From assembly GCA_963843685.1 (NCBI GenBank), contig CAWJLO010000021.1, positions 9,843-73,842 on the forward strand: DNA of 64,000 bases, in the 5' to 3' direction. The notes under the pieces were generated by a model. It worked only from the letters and a program-made list of their open reading frames with translations, did not search any database and was not told where the DNA came from. The translations under genes and the position numbers were made by a program. This document shows, one piece after another, positions 1 to 8,059 of the stretch (position 1 is the first letter of the stretch; each line of letters begins with the position of its first letter). Source of the stretch: DASQHL01 sp963843685 (GTDB taxonomy: Bacteria; Chloroflexota; Dehalococcoidia; DSTF01; JACRBR01).

Positions 1-286
1 GCTTCGGTCCGTCATTCTTGCTCCGTGCGGGCCGCCTGTATCCCGGCGTGGACCAGCGACGCGCGTGTGCCTTCTTCTCTCTTAACGATCAAGCCGGGGA
101 AGCATCACACGCCCTGGCGCCCTCTTTGGGGGCGCCTAAGACGCGTACCGGTAGTCCACCTGATACGCTCCCTCATCAGATTGTCGGCAGGCTGTGAGCG
201 TTCTGAGGGGTTTTCGGGCGCAGTGGGGTGCCGTTTGTGGTTCCTGCGGCGGAATTCGGCGGCGCGCCGCAGGTTCGCCGGCCAGG
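1..286. other. no supported gene at window start
   Basis: Open frames here are low-complexity Arg/Ala/Pro translations with no recognisable domain or start signal. The only structure I see is the GC-rich inverted repeat at 116-136. The stretch may be the 3' flank of the ribbon-helix-helix gene that ends at 287. Confidence 0.4.
116..136. repeat. GC-rich hairpin (possible terminator stem)
   Basis: Arms GGCGCCC (116-122) and GGGCGCC (130-136) enclose a 7-nt loop. There is no T-tract on either side, so a Rho-independent terminator is only a possibility; it lies downstream of the minus-strand ribbon-helix-helix gene. Confidence 0.35.
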
Positions 287-469
287 CTACATCGCCAGCG
301 GGAGTTCCCGCTGCTGCTCCTGCAGGGCGATCGCGACGCGCAGAAGCCGCTCCATGGCGTCCGCCCGGTACATCCGCCAATCGATGGCGAAGTGGTCGAT
401 TTGGCGCACGAGTTCCGTGTCGAGGCGGACGTGCACCATTTCGCGGGGTTCGCGGCGCTCGGCGGTCAT
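287..469 (-). CDS. ribbon-helix-helix (CopG/MetJ-like) protein
   Basis: A 60-aa protein. Residues 11-17 (MVHVRLD) form the expected DNA-contacting beta strand, followed by two predicted helices (ELVRQIDHFAIDWRMYRADA, then MERLLRVAI), the usual arrangement of a ribbon-helix-helix repressor or antitoxin. The minus-strand start ATG has GGAGG 10 nt upstream. No toxin gene follows, so a stand-alone transcriptional regulator is as likely as an antitoxin. A short inverted repeat at 502-515 lies just upstream and could be its own operator. The family call rests on pattern recognition only. Confidence 0.6.
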   Translation of the reverse strand: MTAERREPREMVHVRLDTELVRQIDHFAIDWRMYRADAMERLLRVAIALQEQQRELPLAM

Positions 470-501
470 GGCGGTCGTTCCTCCCGTGCAGAGAGCCTCG
501 T

Positions 502-515
502 GATACGTGTGTATC
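502..515. promoter_or_regulatory. candidate operator of the RHH gene
   Basis: GATAC-GTGT-GTATC, 5-bp arms with a 4-nt spacer, located 33 bp upstream of the ribbon-helix-helix start codon. Autorepression through such short palindromes is common for this family; here it is inferred from position only. Confidence 0.35.
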
Positions 516-594
516 GTCGGTTTGGATCCGCGCCGTAGTAGGGAATCCGCCTAGCGATGCCACCCTCGGCGCGTAAGGACGCGGACGCTTGGCG

Positions 595-1668
595 CTAGGC
601 CTGGTCCTCGTGCTCCAACAGCGCGGCCGCTGCCGTCTGCTGGCCGAACAGCGCGCCGACAGAGGCCACCGTGGCGCGCGGGTGGCTCAGCAGGTCCGTC
701 GAGTCGGCGAACTGGTCGATGCTCCCGACCAGCCCGCGCGAACGTAGCCACTCGTCGTTGATCTGCGATCGGCATGCCGTGACGAAATCGACCGACGCCG
801 ACACCAGGAAGGGTCGCCCGTAGAACTGCCGCGGCTCAGGCTCCACGCGCGGCGCGATCCCCAGCGCGTTCTGACGCTCGCCGACGAGTCGGTACGCCAG
901 CGCCAGCCCCGCCTCGCGCTCCGCGTAATCTGCCGCCCCCAGCGCGCGCTCAAGCGCCGGCCCTATGTCGGCCGCCGCCTCCAGTCGCGCGAACGCCGAG
1001 CCGAGCCATTTCATGTACGGAGGATAGCGCCGCTCCAGTAAGAAGCAGAGCCGGACGAGATCGCGCACGATCCGCGCCGCAACAAGCTGCGAGCCCAGCT
1101 CGTCGCCCTTCTCCGCGGTCCGACCGACGAACGCCTCTTCCTGCGAGATCCGCTGCCACTGGCATGCCAGCAGGTAGAGCCAGACATCGCGCGGATACCA
1201 CACCAGCGATGCCTTGGCTCGCGTGAGGTCCCCCGGGCCGTCGTGGAACACCGGGCCGCTCGTCACCTCCGCCAGCCTCTCCTGCGGCATCGCGAGCCAG
1301 TCGAGCGTGCTCAGCGCGCCCGTGGGGTCCGCGCCGAGGCGGCCCTTCAGCCACGAGCCGACGGTGGCGATCTCGATGTGGTGCTGCACGGGCACGTCGT
1401 CCCAGCCGTAGCGCACCGGCCAGCCCCGAAACGTCGCCGGTAGCGCTTGGTCGACGTCGCGCGCCACGTCGTTGACCGCGCCGGCTTCGACGAACAACTG
1501 CAGCCGCGGGCCCCAGCCGTGGTCGGTCGAACGCTCGTCGTCGAACCCCAGCACGTCGGAGCCGTAGCCGATCAGCGCCGCCGCGTGCGGCCGCGCACCG
1601 ACGATCGGGCAGACGACTTCGTCGTAGAACGCCCGCGACAATTCCCGGCCGGCCAGCGCCTCTCCCAT
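595..1668 (-). CDS. DUF4037-domain protein (nucleotidyltransferase-like)
   Basis: A 357-aa protein. The N-terminal third contains GYGSDVLGFDDERSTDHGWG (residues about 34-53), which resembles the GS-D...D-H-W-G signature of DUF4037 proteins, a group related to the nucleotidyltransferase (MNT) fold. The rest is helical. The substrate is unknown. There is no Shine-Dalgarno sequence; TAAACT sits 6 nt upstream of ATG, so the mRNA may be leaderless. Its small downstream neighbourhood gives no functional hint. The family assignment is fairly firm, the activity is not. Confidence 0.75.
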   Translation of the reverse strand: MGEALAGRELSRAFYDEVVCPIVGARPHAAALIGYGSDVLGFDDERSTDHGWGPRLQLFVEAGAVNDVARDVDQALPATFRGWPVRYGWDDVPVQHHIEIATVGSWLKGRLGADPTGALSTLDWLAMPQERLAEVTSGPVFHDGPGDLTRAKASLVWYPRDVWLYLLACQWQRISQEEAFVGRTAEKGDELGSQLVAARIVRDLVRLCFLLERRYPPYMKWLGSAFARLEAAADIGPALERALGAADYAEREAGLALAYRLVGERQNALGIAPRVEPEPRQFYGRPFLVSASVDFVTACRSQINDEWLRSRGLVGSIDQFADSTDLLSHPRATVASVGALFGQQTAAAALLEHEDQA

Positions 1669-1674
1669 CTCGCA

Positions 1675-1680
1675 AGTTTA
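1675..1680 (-). promoter_or_regulatory. -10 box TAAACT, leaderless-type
   Basis: TAAACT on the minus strand with a 6-nt gap to the ATG at 1668. This places the expected transcription start at or next to the start codon. Confidence 0.45.
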
Positions 1681-1706
1681 GCCCGCGACGGGAGACTGAT
1701 CGTCAG

Positions 1707-1997
1707 TTATCCCATCTTCGCGATGCCCTGGCCGAGCTCCTCGAAGGTCATCGCGGGCGTGATCGTGACTTGGGCGTCGAGCTCCAGGAAGAGGGGCTCG
1801 CCCGACTTCGGCATGTCCGATGGCTCCTTCAGGTCGAAGAAGATGAAGGCCGTCCGCATGCCCCCCTCGACCGTGAAGTACACGGCCTCCGGCTTCAGCG
1901 TCTCGATCACCTTCGCCAACGTGGGACCCATCGTCCCGTTCTTGATCGCCGCATTGCCGGTCGCGGTCGGGATGTTGGCTTTGACCATCACGCGCAT
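1707..1997 (-). CDS. small conserved hypothetical protein
   Basis: A 96-aa protein with alternating strands and helices (MRVMVKANIPTATGNAAI at the N terminus; EAVYFTVEGGMRTAFIFFDL in the middle), consistent with a small ferredoxin-like alpha/beta fold such as dimeric alpha-beta barrel proteins. GGAGG lies 10 nt upstream of the ATG. It is transcribed divergently from nadA, with the shared intergenic region holding the nadA promoter. I do not recognise a named family and no function can be assigned. Confidence 0.65.
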   Translation of the reverse strand: MRVMVKANIPTATGNAAIKNGTMGPTLAKVIETLKPEAVYFTVEGGMRTAFIFFDLKEPSDMPKSGEPLFLELDAQVTITPAMTFEELGQGIAKMG

Positions 1998-2165
1998 TGT
2001 TGGCTGCCTCCTTCACAGAACCTGACTCTGCCCGCCCTGGGCCGGGCGCCCGGGAAGTCTGTCACCGTGGTTCTGCTTGTTCAAGCGGTCGTGAGCGATC
2101 GCACACACAACGCCGCCTCCAACGTGAGAGAGATCCAACCCCGAGAGGTCGTGCCGCCTATCCGT

Positions 2166-2194
2166 TTGACAGCCGCGCGCGACAGTGGTAAGTT
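2166..2194 (+). promoter_or_regulatory. nadA promoter, sigma-70 type
   Basis: TTGACA (2166-2171), a 17-bp spacer and TAAGTT (2189-2194) form a good -35/-10 pair 42 bp upstream of the nadA ATG. The -10 box overlaps the palindrome at 2191-2215, the usual geometry for repression. Confidence 0.7.
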
Positions 2195-2215
2195 AGTGTC
2201 GTAGTGACACTAACT
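2191..2215. promoter_or_regulatory. operator palindrome upstream of nadA
   Basis: Perfect 10-bp arms AGTTAGTGTC and GACACTAACT around GTAGT. It overlaps the -10 box and transcription start of nadA. NAD-synthesis genes are known to be controlled by repressors such as NrtR, NiaR and NadQ; which regulator binds here cannot be told from this window, and no regulator gene is adjacent. Confidence 0.65.
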
Positions 2216-2235
2216 CCAATTGCGGAGGGATTCCG

Positions 2236-3438
2236 ATGACCATGCTCGCTGAACGTTCGGTTGCGCAGCCCATCGCCGGCATCGCGTGCGAGGCCGACTC
2301 GATCGCCACGGTACCGCTGACCGAGGAGCGCTCCTTCGCGTACTGGCAGCAGGACATTCCGCAGGAGTACTGGAGGCTCTCCGCCGACGAGTTGGCGGCA
2401 CGCATCGCCATCGCCCGCCGCAAGCTCGGGTCGCGGCTCGTCGTGCTGGGCCACCACTACCAGCGCGAGGACATCATCCAGTTCGCCGACTTCCGTGGCG
2501 ACTCGTTCAAGCTCTCGCAGTGGGCGGCCGAGCGCCCGGAGGCGGAGTACATCGTCTTCTGCGGCGTCCACTTCATGGCCGAAGCAGCCGACATCCTCAG
2601 CGCGGGCCATCAGACCGTCATGCTGCCGAACCTGGCCGCCGGCTGTTCAATGGCCGATATGGCCGACCCCGACGACGTCTACGCCGCCTGGGCCGAGATG
2701 GAGGAGTTGGGCATCGCGCAGGACACGCTGCCCATCACCTACATGAACTCGGCGGCCGCGCTCAAGGCGTTCGTCGGCGAGCACGGCGGCGCCGTCTGCA
2801 CCTCCAGCAACGCCGCGAAGGTGATGGAGTGGGCCTTCCAGCGCAAGAAGCGCGTGCTCTTCTTCCCGGACCAGCACCTCGGCCGCAACACTGGCGCCGC
2901 GATGGGCATCCCGCTCGACGAGATGCTGCTCTGGGGTTGGGCGCGGCCGTACGGCTCCATGGGCGGCCAGACTCTTGAGGCGCTGCAGCGAAGCCGCGTC
3001 ATCCTCTGGGCAGGCCACTGCTCCGTCCACCAGCGCTTCACCCCGCATCAGATCGCGGAAGCGCGCGCGAAGTATCCCGATGTCCTCGTCGTGGTGCACC
3101 CGGAGTGCCGTTACGAGACCGTGCAGGCGGCGGACCTCAACGGCTCCACGGAGTTCATCGCCAGGACCGTGGCGGACGCGCCCGCCGGCTCGACGATCGC
3201 CATCGGCACCGAGATCAACCTCGTGAGCCGCCTCGCGCACGAGCACCCTGACAAGACCGTGTTCTGCCTGGACCCCGTCGTCTGCCCCTGCTCGACGATG
3301 TACCGTGTGCACCCGGCGTACCTCGCCTGGACCGTGGAGTCGCTGGCCAACGGTCGTGTGGTAAACCAGATCTCCGTGCCTGACGACATCAAGCGCAACG
3401 CAAAGCTCGCCCTCGACCGCATGCTGGAGATCAAATAG
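2236..3438 (+). CDS. nadA: quinolinate synthase
   Basis: A 400-aa quinolinate synthase that condenses iminoaspartate with dihydroxyacetone phosphate to quinolinate in de novo NAD synthesis; it uses a [4Fe-4S] cluster. Visible signatures are LGHHYQREDIIQFADFRGDS near residue 72, FCGVHFMAEAA near 114, VCTSSNAAKV, and DPVVCPCSTMYRV near 355; these supply the conserved cluster cysteines. The ATG is preceded by GGAGGG (2224-2229). nadB and nadC are not in the window, so this is a single-gene unit, apparently controlled by the palindrome over its promoter. Confidence 0.95.
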   Translation: MTMLAERSVAQPIAGIACEADSIATVPLTEERSFAYWQQDIPQEYWRLSADELAARIAIARRKLGSRLVVLGHHYQREDIIQFADFRGDSFKLSQWAAERPEAEYIVFCGVHFMAEAADILSAGHQTVMLPNLAAGCSMADMADPDDVYAAWAEMEELGIAQDTLPITYMNSAAALKAFVGEHGGAVCTSSNAAKVMEWAFQRKKRVLFFPDQHLGRNTGAAMGIPLDEMLLWGWARPYGSMGGQTLEALQRSRVILWAGHCSVHQRFTPHQIAEARAKYPDVLVVVHPECRYETVQAADLNGSTEFIARTVADAPAGSTIAIGTEINLVSRLAHEHPDKTVFCLDPVVCPCSTMYRVHPAYLAWTVESLANGRVVNQISVPDDIKRNAKLALDRMLEIK

Positions 3439-3511
3439 CCATCAGCCTGTCAAGCCGAGCTCCGGCCGGTCGAGACACTGAGTACTGAAAGGCCGAGGGC
3501 TGAATCGCTCG

Positions 3512-4051
3512 CTACGGCGTCGCGAGCAGCTTGCGCACGAGCGGCGGCATCAGCGCCGCCAGCGGTGACGGCGGCTCGGAGACGTCGTTGACCTCGAACC
3601 CGCGCGGCGTGAAGCGCCAAGTGCGGAACCCCGCGGCATGGATCTTCAGCTTGCGGCAGATCTTCTTCGCCGCCGCGCCGCAGCCGACCGGCACGTACAC
3701 GTAGAAGGCCTGGTCCGGGATCGCGGCGAAGCGCGCCCAGCGAGCCTTTGCCTCCGCGTCGTTCACCATCTCCGTGGTTGCCAGCGCCGCCGTCATCACG
3801 AGCCGCGTCTCACCCGTGTTCAGCTTCTCAACGACGACGATGTCCGGCGCCACCTCGTCCTTGCCGACTTGCACGCCCATCGTCACCTCGGGCACGTTGA
3901 CGTGCGTTCGATAGGAAGGGTGCTCCTTCGTCGGGAAGACGAAGCGCGCCGCGGCGATCTCGTGCGCGGCCTTCGCGAACTGCTCGTCCTGCGTCCGCGG
4001 CGTGCGCTGCAGCAGTTCGTCCACGTTCTCCCAGCGCGTATCGAGACTCAA
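3512..4051 (-). CDS. conserved hypothetical protein
   Basis: A 179-aa soluble protein, convergent with nadA. The centre reads APDIVVVEKLNTGETRLVM and then TTEMVNDAEAKARWARFAA, followed by FYVYVPVGCGAAAKKICRKL. A D-I-V-V-V-E strand with a following charged helix is reminiscent of PD-(D/E)XK-type nuclease folds (for example Uma2-like proteins), but the catalytic set is not clear. The start is TTG at 4051, preceded by GGGAGG with 6-nt spacing; there is no better ATG. Function unknown. Confidence 0.65.
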   Translation of the reverse strand: MSLDTRWENVDELLQRTPRTQDEQFAKAAHEIAAARFVFPTKEHPSYRTHVNVPEVTMGVQVGKDEVAPDIVVVEKLNTGETRLVMTAALATTEMVNDAEAKARWARFAAIPDQAFYVYVPVGCGAAAKKICRKLKIHAAGFRTWRFTPRGFEVNDVSEPPSPLAALMPPLVRKLLATP

Positions 4052-4131
4052 GTCGCCCTCCCGTAGCTTCGATTCCGGTGCATCCGAAGCTTAGGACACG
4101 CCCTTCGGCCGGACAAGGAGAGAAGAATCAC

Positions 4132-4222
4132 TGGCGGAGGGGGTGGGATTCGAACCCACGGTGACCTTTTGAGCCACAACCGTTTTCAAGACGGTCTCCT
4201 TCAGCCGCTCGGACACCCCTCC
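4132..4222 (-). tRNA. tRNA-Ser (anticodon TGA)
   Basis: The minus strand folds as a class II tRNA with acceptor GGAGGGG paired to CCCCTCC, a G discriminator and an encoded CCA (4132-4134). The anticodon loop CTTGAAA reads TGA, decoding UCA/UCG serine codons. A long variable arm (GTGGCTCAAAAGGTCAC) and a T-loop GTTCGAATC are visible. TACAAT at 4240-4245 on the same strand is a suitable -10 box. Confidence 0.97.
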
Positions 4223-4347
4223 ACGGCCATGGCGGAGCCATTGTAGCGTCCGCGCTCACACCGCTGGCCGTCGGTCGCAGACCCTCCCTCGCTCCGCTAC
4301 CATGTCCCGGCCGAGCACCCGCGCCGTGACGACACTCCGGGAGTGCG

Positions 4348-5668
4348 ATGAAACTCTGCTTCCTCATGTACCAGGGCAACATGTACTCCGGCGGCCAGGG
4401 CGTCTATCTCCACTACCTCACGCGAGAGCTGGCCCACATGGGCCATGACGTTCACGTCATCGCCGGTCCGCCGTACCCCACGCTCGCCGAAGGCGTGACC
4501 GCGCACAACATCCGCGACTACAGCTACTGGAGCTACCACCACTACAAGAAGGACTTCGTCTTCAACCGGCCTCCCGCCAGCTACTTCCACCCCGTCAACT
4601 TCTACGAGTTCGTCTCCACCCGCCTCACCCTCTCCTCCTTGCTCGCGAACTTCAGCCTGCGCGCCTACTTCAAACTGCGCGAGCTGTCCCGCGAGCACCG
4701 CTTTGACATCGTCCACGACAACCAGACGCTGAGCTACGGCATCTGGGCGATGCACCGCAGCGGCTTCCCCCTCGTCGCCACCATCCACCACCCGTTGAAG
4801 TACGACCTGCGCAACGCCCTCCGTCAGTCGCGCAGCACCTACGAGAAGGCGCGCCGCATCCTCTGGTCGCCGTGGATGATGCAGGAGTGGGCGGCGAAGT
4901 CCGTCGACCGCGTCATCGTGGTTTCGGAGACCTCCCGCCGCGACGTGGAGGAAGCGTTTGATCTCGACCCCGGCCATGTTCGCACCGTGTACAACGGCAT
5001 CGACACCGACACCTTCCGGCCGCTGCCGGGCGGTGGAGCGCCGGCCGGACAAGCTGCTCTACGTAGGCAACTCGGAGGATCGCAACAAGGGCGCCCGCTA
5101 CTTCCTGGAGGCGCTGGACCTGCTGAAGGACGAACTGGACTTCCGCGTCACGTTCGTGGACAACGAGAAGTGGCGCCTGAAGCTCGTGCCGGGCCTCGTC
5201 GACGAATTCGGGCTCAATTCGCGCGTCGACTTCACCGGCCGCATCCCCACGCCCGACCTCGTGCGGCACTACAACGAAGCGAAGCTGCTCGTCACGTCGT
5301 CGGTGCACGAGGGCTTCGGCCTTCCGCTCGCCGAGGCCATGGCATGCGGTACGCCCACGGTGGCCACGCGCATCGGCGCGTACGAGGAGATCGTCGAGCA
5401 CGGCAAGAGTGGCTGGCTCGTGCCGCCCGCCGACCCGCGCGCACTTGCGGAGGCGATCCGGATGATGTGGAATGACGCATCATTGCGCGACCGCATCGCG
5501 CAGGGAGGGCGCCAGCGTATCGTCGAGAAGTTCAACTGGCGCAAGGCCGCCGAAGAGACGCTCGCCGTGTACGAGGAGCTGGTGCCGCCGCGCCGCCGCT
5601 CGTTCGCGTGGACAATCCCGTCGGCCAACGGCGCCGGCCAGCACGCCGAGTCAAGAGGCGCCCCGTGA
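4348..5668 (+). pseudogene. GT4 glycosyltransferase, one frameshift
   Basis: A group 1 (GT-B fold, GT4) glycosyltransferase of 439 aa if one extra base is ignored. The N-terminal domain starts MKLCFLMYQGNMYSGGQGVY, the gly-rich donor/acceptor loop; the C-terminal domain has the E-x7-E motif EGFGLPLAEAMACGTP. The frame breaks at 5031-5033 (GGGCGGTGG), where removing one G restores PLPGVERRPDK; the paralogue at 8060-9328 reads PIPGVARQPGT at the same place. It is the first gene of a four-gene surface-glycan-type cassette. Whether the extra base is an assembly error or a real lesion cannot be told. Confidence 0.85.
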
Positions 5669-5740
5669 CCAGTACTGGCGCCACGCCCGTTCTTTGTTAT
5701 TTCCTCTTTGCTCACTGTTCTGGCCGCGAGGCCGCCGCCA

Positions 5741-6530
5741 ATGCCTGACAACATCGTCAACATCGACTTCCATCGCCACTTCCACCTTCAGCCCGGCGAA
5801 CGGGTGCTCGATCTCGGCTGCGGCAACGGCCGCCACACGCTGGAGGCTGCACGCTTCCCGGCACGCGTCGTCGGGCTCGACATCTCGGCCGACGACGTGC
5901 GCGCCGCGAAGTTCATGTACGACGACCTGCGCCAAGAAGGGCGAGCTGCGCGGCCACGCCGACTTCATCATTGGCGACGCGACGAATCTCCCGTTCAAGG
6001 ACGGCGCCTTCGACAAGTCAATCTGCACGGAGACGTTCGAGCATATCCCGGACGACCGCCGCGGTATTGATGAGTTCGTGCGCGTGACGAAGCCCGGCGC
6101 ACAGGTCGCCGTGAGCGTCCCGGCGTACTGGCCGGAGCGGGCGTACTGGGCGCTCAGCTGGGATTACTGGCACTCGCCCGGCGGCCACGTACGCTGGTAC
6201 CGGCCCGGTGAGATGCGCGCGATCCTGGAGCGGCACGGTATCGACGTGGAATTCATGCGCAGGCGCCACTCGTCGCAGAGCCTGTACTGGTTCCTCCGTT
6301 GCATCCACGGCCTGCCGAACGAGAACTTCCCGCCCGTCCGCCTCACCTGGAAGCTGATCAACGTGCATCACAACCGGCGCATCAAGCTGCTGGAGCGGAT
6401 CGAGGCCACCGCGAACCTCGTCATCGGCAAGGATCTCATCCACTACGGACACAAGCGCCCGGTGCCGCAACCGCGCCCATCCGACAACGGCGTGACCATG
6501 GCGACGGCGCTCAGCGCGAGCGAAGGGTAG
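5741..6530 (+). pseudogene. class I SAM methyltransferase, one frameshift
   Basis: A Methyltransf_11-type enzyme of 262 aa after correction. Motif I is RVLDLGCGNGRHTLE and motif II/III GDATNLPFKDGAFDKSICTE. The frame breaks at 5931-5933: dropping one C gives DDLRKKGELRGHADF. It lies 72 bp after the first glycosyltransferase and 7 bp before its paralogue at 6538. Both methyltransferases share a GGHVR-Y segment followed by SLYWF / TLYWL, so they likely act on related lipid or glycan substrates. The substrate is unknown. Confidence 0.85.
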
Positions 6531-6537
6531 GCGGCAC

Positions 6538-7983
6538 ATGGCTCTCGACCGCTTCCAGTCGATCGATCCGGCCCTCCTCGATATTGGCGCGGACGATCGC
6601 GTGATCGATCTCGGCTGCGGCACCGGCCGCCACGTGCTGGAGCTGGCGAAGTCGCCGGCCACCGTGCTTGGCGCCGATCTCTCGCTCCACGACCTCCGCG
6701 TCGGCCGCTACCTGCTGGAGATCATGCGCCGCGACGGGGACGTGCGCGCGCGCGTCCACTGGCTCCAGACGGCGGGCGAGCGCCTGCCCTTCGTCGACGG
6801 CGCCTTCGACCGCGTGATCTGCACCGAGACGCTGGAGCACGTCGACGACGACTCCGTCCTTGCGCGAGAGCTGGTGCGCGTGCTGAAGCCGGGCGGCATC
6901 CTGGCCGTCAGCGTCCCTGACGAGTTCTCCGAGAAGGTGTTCTGGAAGCTCTCCCGGAACTACCGCACGCACGCCGGCGGCCACGTCCGCATCTACCAAC
7001 GCCCCCAGATCGTGCGCCTGCTGCGCGACGCCGGACTCCGCCCGTACGCGGTGCGCTACAGGCACTCGCTCGAGACGCTGTACTGGTTGAGCCACATCGC
7101 CTTCTGGAGCGACTGGGGCAAGCAGGGGCCGATCACCCGCGTCTTCCGCCGCGCGCTCGATTCGACTCGTGCGCGGCAATCGGCGATCGTCACTGCCATT
7201 GACGACCTGGGCAATCGAATCCTGCCGAAGAGCATCGTCGTGTACAGCCGCAAGCCGCTCGGCGTCGCGCAGGCCGTCGCGGAGACGAACGGTCACACGA
7301 AGGACGCCGTCGCGGCGATCGAAGACGACCGCTCGGCCGTCGAGGTCCGCGCCGTGCCCGCGCCGTTCGCGATCGATCCCGGCGTGCCGGAGCCCCCGGC
7401 GCCGCACACGGCCCCGCTCTCGCTCGACGATGAGCTGCGCATCGCGCTGAAGCTGAGTGGGGAGCAGCAGAAGCGGCGGCTCATCGAGATCCTCCGCTCG
7501 TGCCGTTTCGCCTTGATGCGCGAAGTGCAGCCCCTGACCGGCGAGCAGGCATCGACGCCGTGGACAGAGGACGGCCGCACGCTGAAGGAAGTCGTCGGCC
7601 ACATCATCGGCTGGGAGAAGTGGGTGGCGGCCGCGCTCGACGAGATCGCCGCGGGCGTTCCGGAGCCTTCGATCATGGCGCTCTCCGGCTATCCGGAGGG
7701 CATCAGCCGCTATGGGTCCGTGGACGCCTTCAATGGCGCGCGCATGGCCGAGGCTCGCGAGCGCCCCTGGGCCGACGTACTCGCCGACTCCGACGCCGCA
7801 TTCGAGGCCCTCATCGCTGCCGCCGACCGCACCTCGGCCGAAGCCCTCAGCGGCACGGCGCAGTTCTTCTGGCCCGATATCGGCGGCACCGTGCCCTGCG
7901 GCGTCTACCTGCTCATGGTCTCTGCCCACCACTACCAGGAAGAGCACCTGCCGGAAGTGCTTCATCGCGCCGGCGCGCGATGA
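6538..7983 (+). CDS. SAM methyltransferase fused to DinB-like domain
   Basis: A 481-aa two-domain protein. Residues about 15-240 are a class I methyltransferase (motif I RVIDLGCGTGRHVLEL; GERLPFVDGAFDRVICTETL). A Pro/Ala/Glu-rich linker (about 245-300) leads to residues 310-480, a four-helix DinB/DUF1706-like domain with TLKEVVGHIIGWEKWVAAAL and a C-terminal HHYQEEHLPEVL helix, whose spaced histidines resemble the metal site of DinB proteins. The fusion is in one intact frame. It follows the frameshifted paralogue by 7 bp and precedes the second glycosyltransferase. The fused domain suggests a thiol- or metal-dependent partner function, which is inference. Confidence 0.85.
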   Translation: MALDRFQSIDPALLDIGADDRVIDLGCGTGRHVLELAKSPATVLGADLSLHDLRVGRYLLEIMRRDGDVRARVHWLQTAGERLPFVDGAFDRVICTETLEHVDDDSVLARELVRVLKPGGILAVSVPDEFSEKVFWKLSRNYRTHAGGHVRIYQRPQIVRLLRDAGLRPYAVRYRHSLETLYWLSHIAFWSDWGKQGPITRVFRRALDSTRARQSAIVTAIDDLGNRILPKSIVVYSRKPLGVAQAVAETNGHTKDAVAAIEDDRSAVEVRAVPAPFAIDPGVPEPPAPHTAPLSLDDELRIALKLSGEQQKRRLIEILRSCRFALMREVQPLTGEQASTPWTEDGRTLKEVVGHIIGWEKWVAAALDEIAAGVPEPSIMALSGYPEGISRYGSVDAFNGARMAEARERPWADVLADSDAAFEALIAAADRTSAEALSGTAQFFWPDIGGTVPCGVYLLMVSAHHYQEEHLPEVLHRAGAR

Positions 7984-8059
7984 GTCCGCAACTCGTCGTC
8001 GACAGGTCATCGGCTCAGAGCGGACTGCGACTCGGGGCTCTGCAAGCCGTGACCCCCTC

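Noticed and set aside
25..576. open frames at the window start
   Set aside because: No domain, no start signal, Arg-rich shadow translation.
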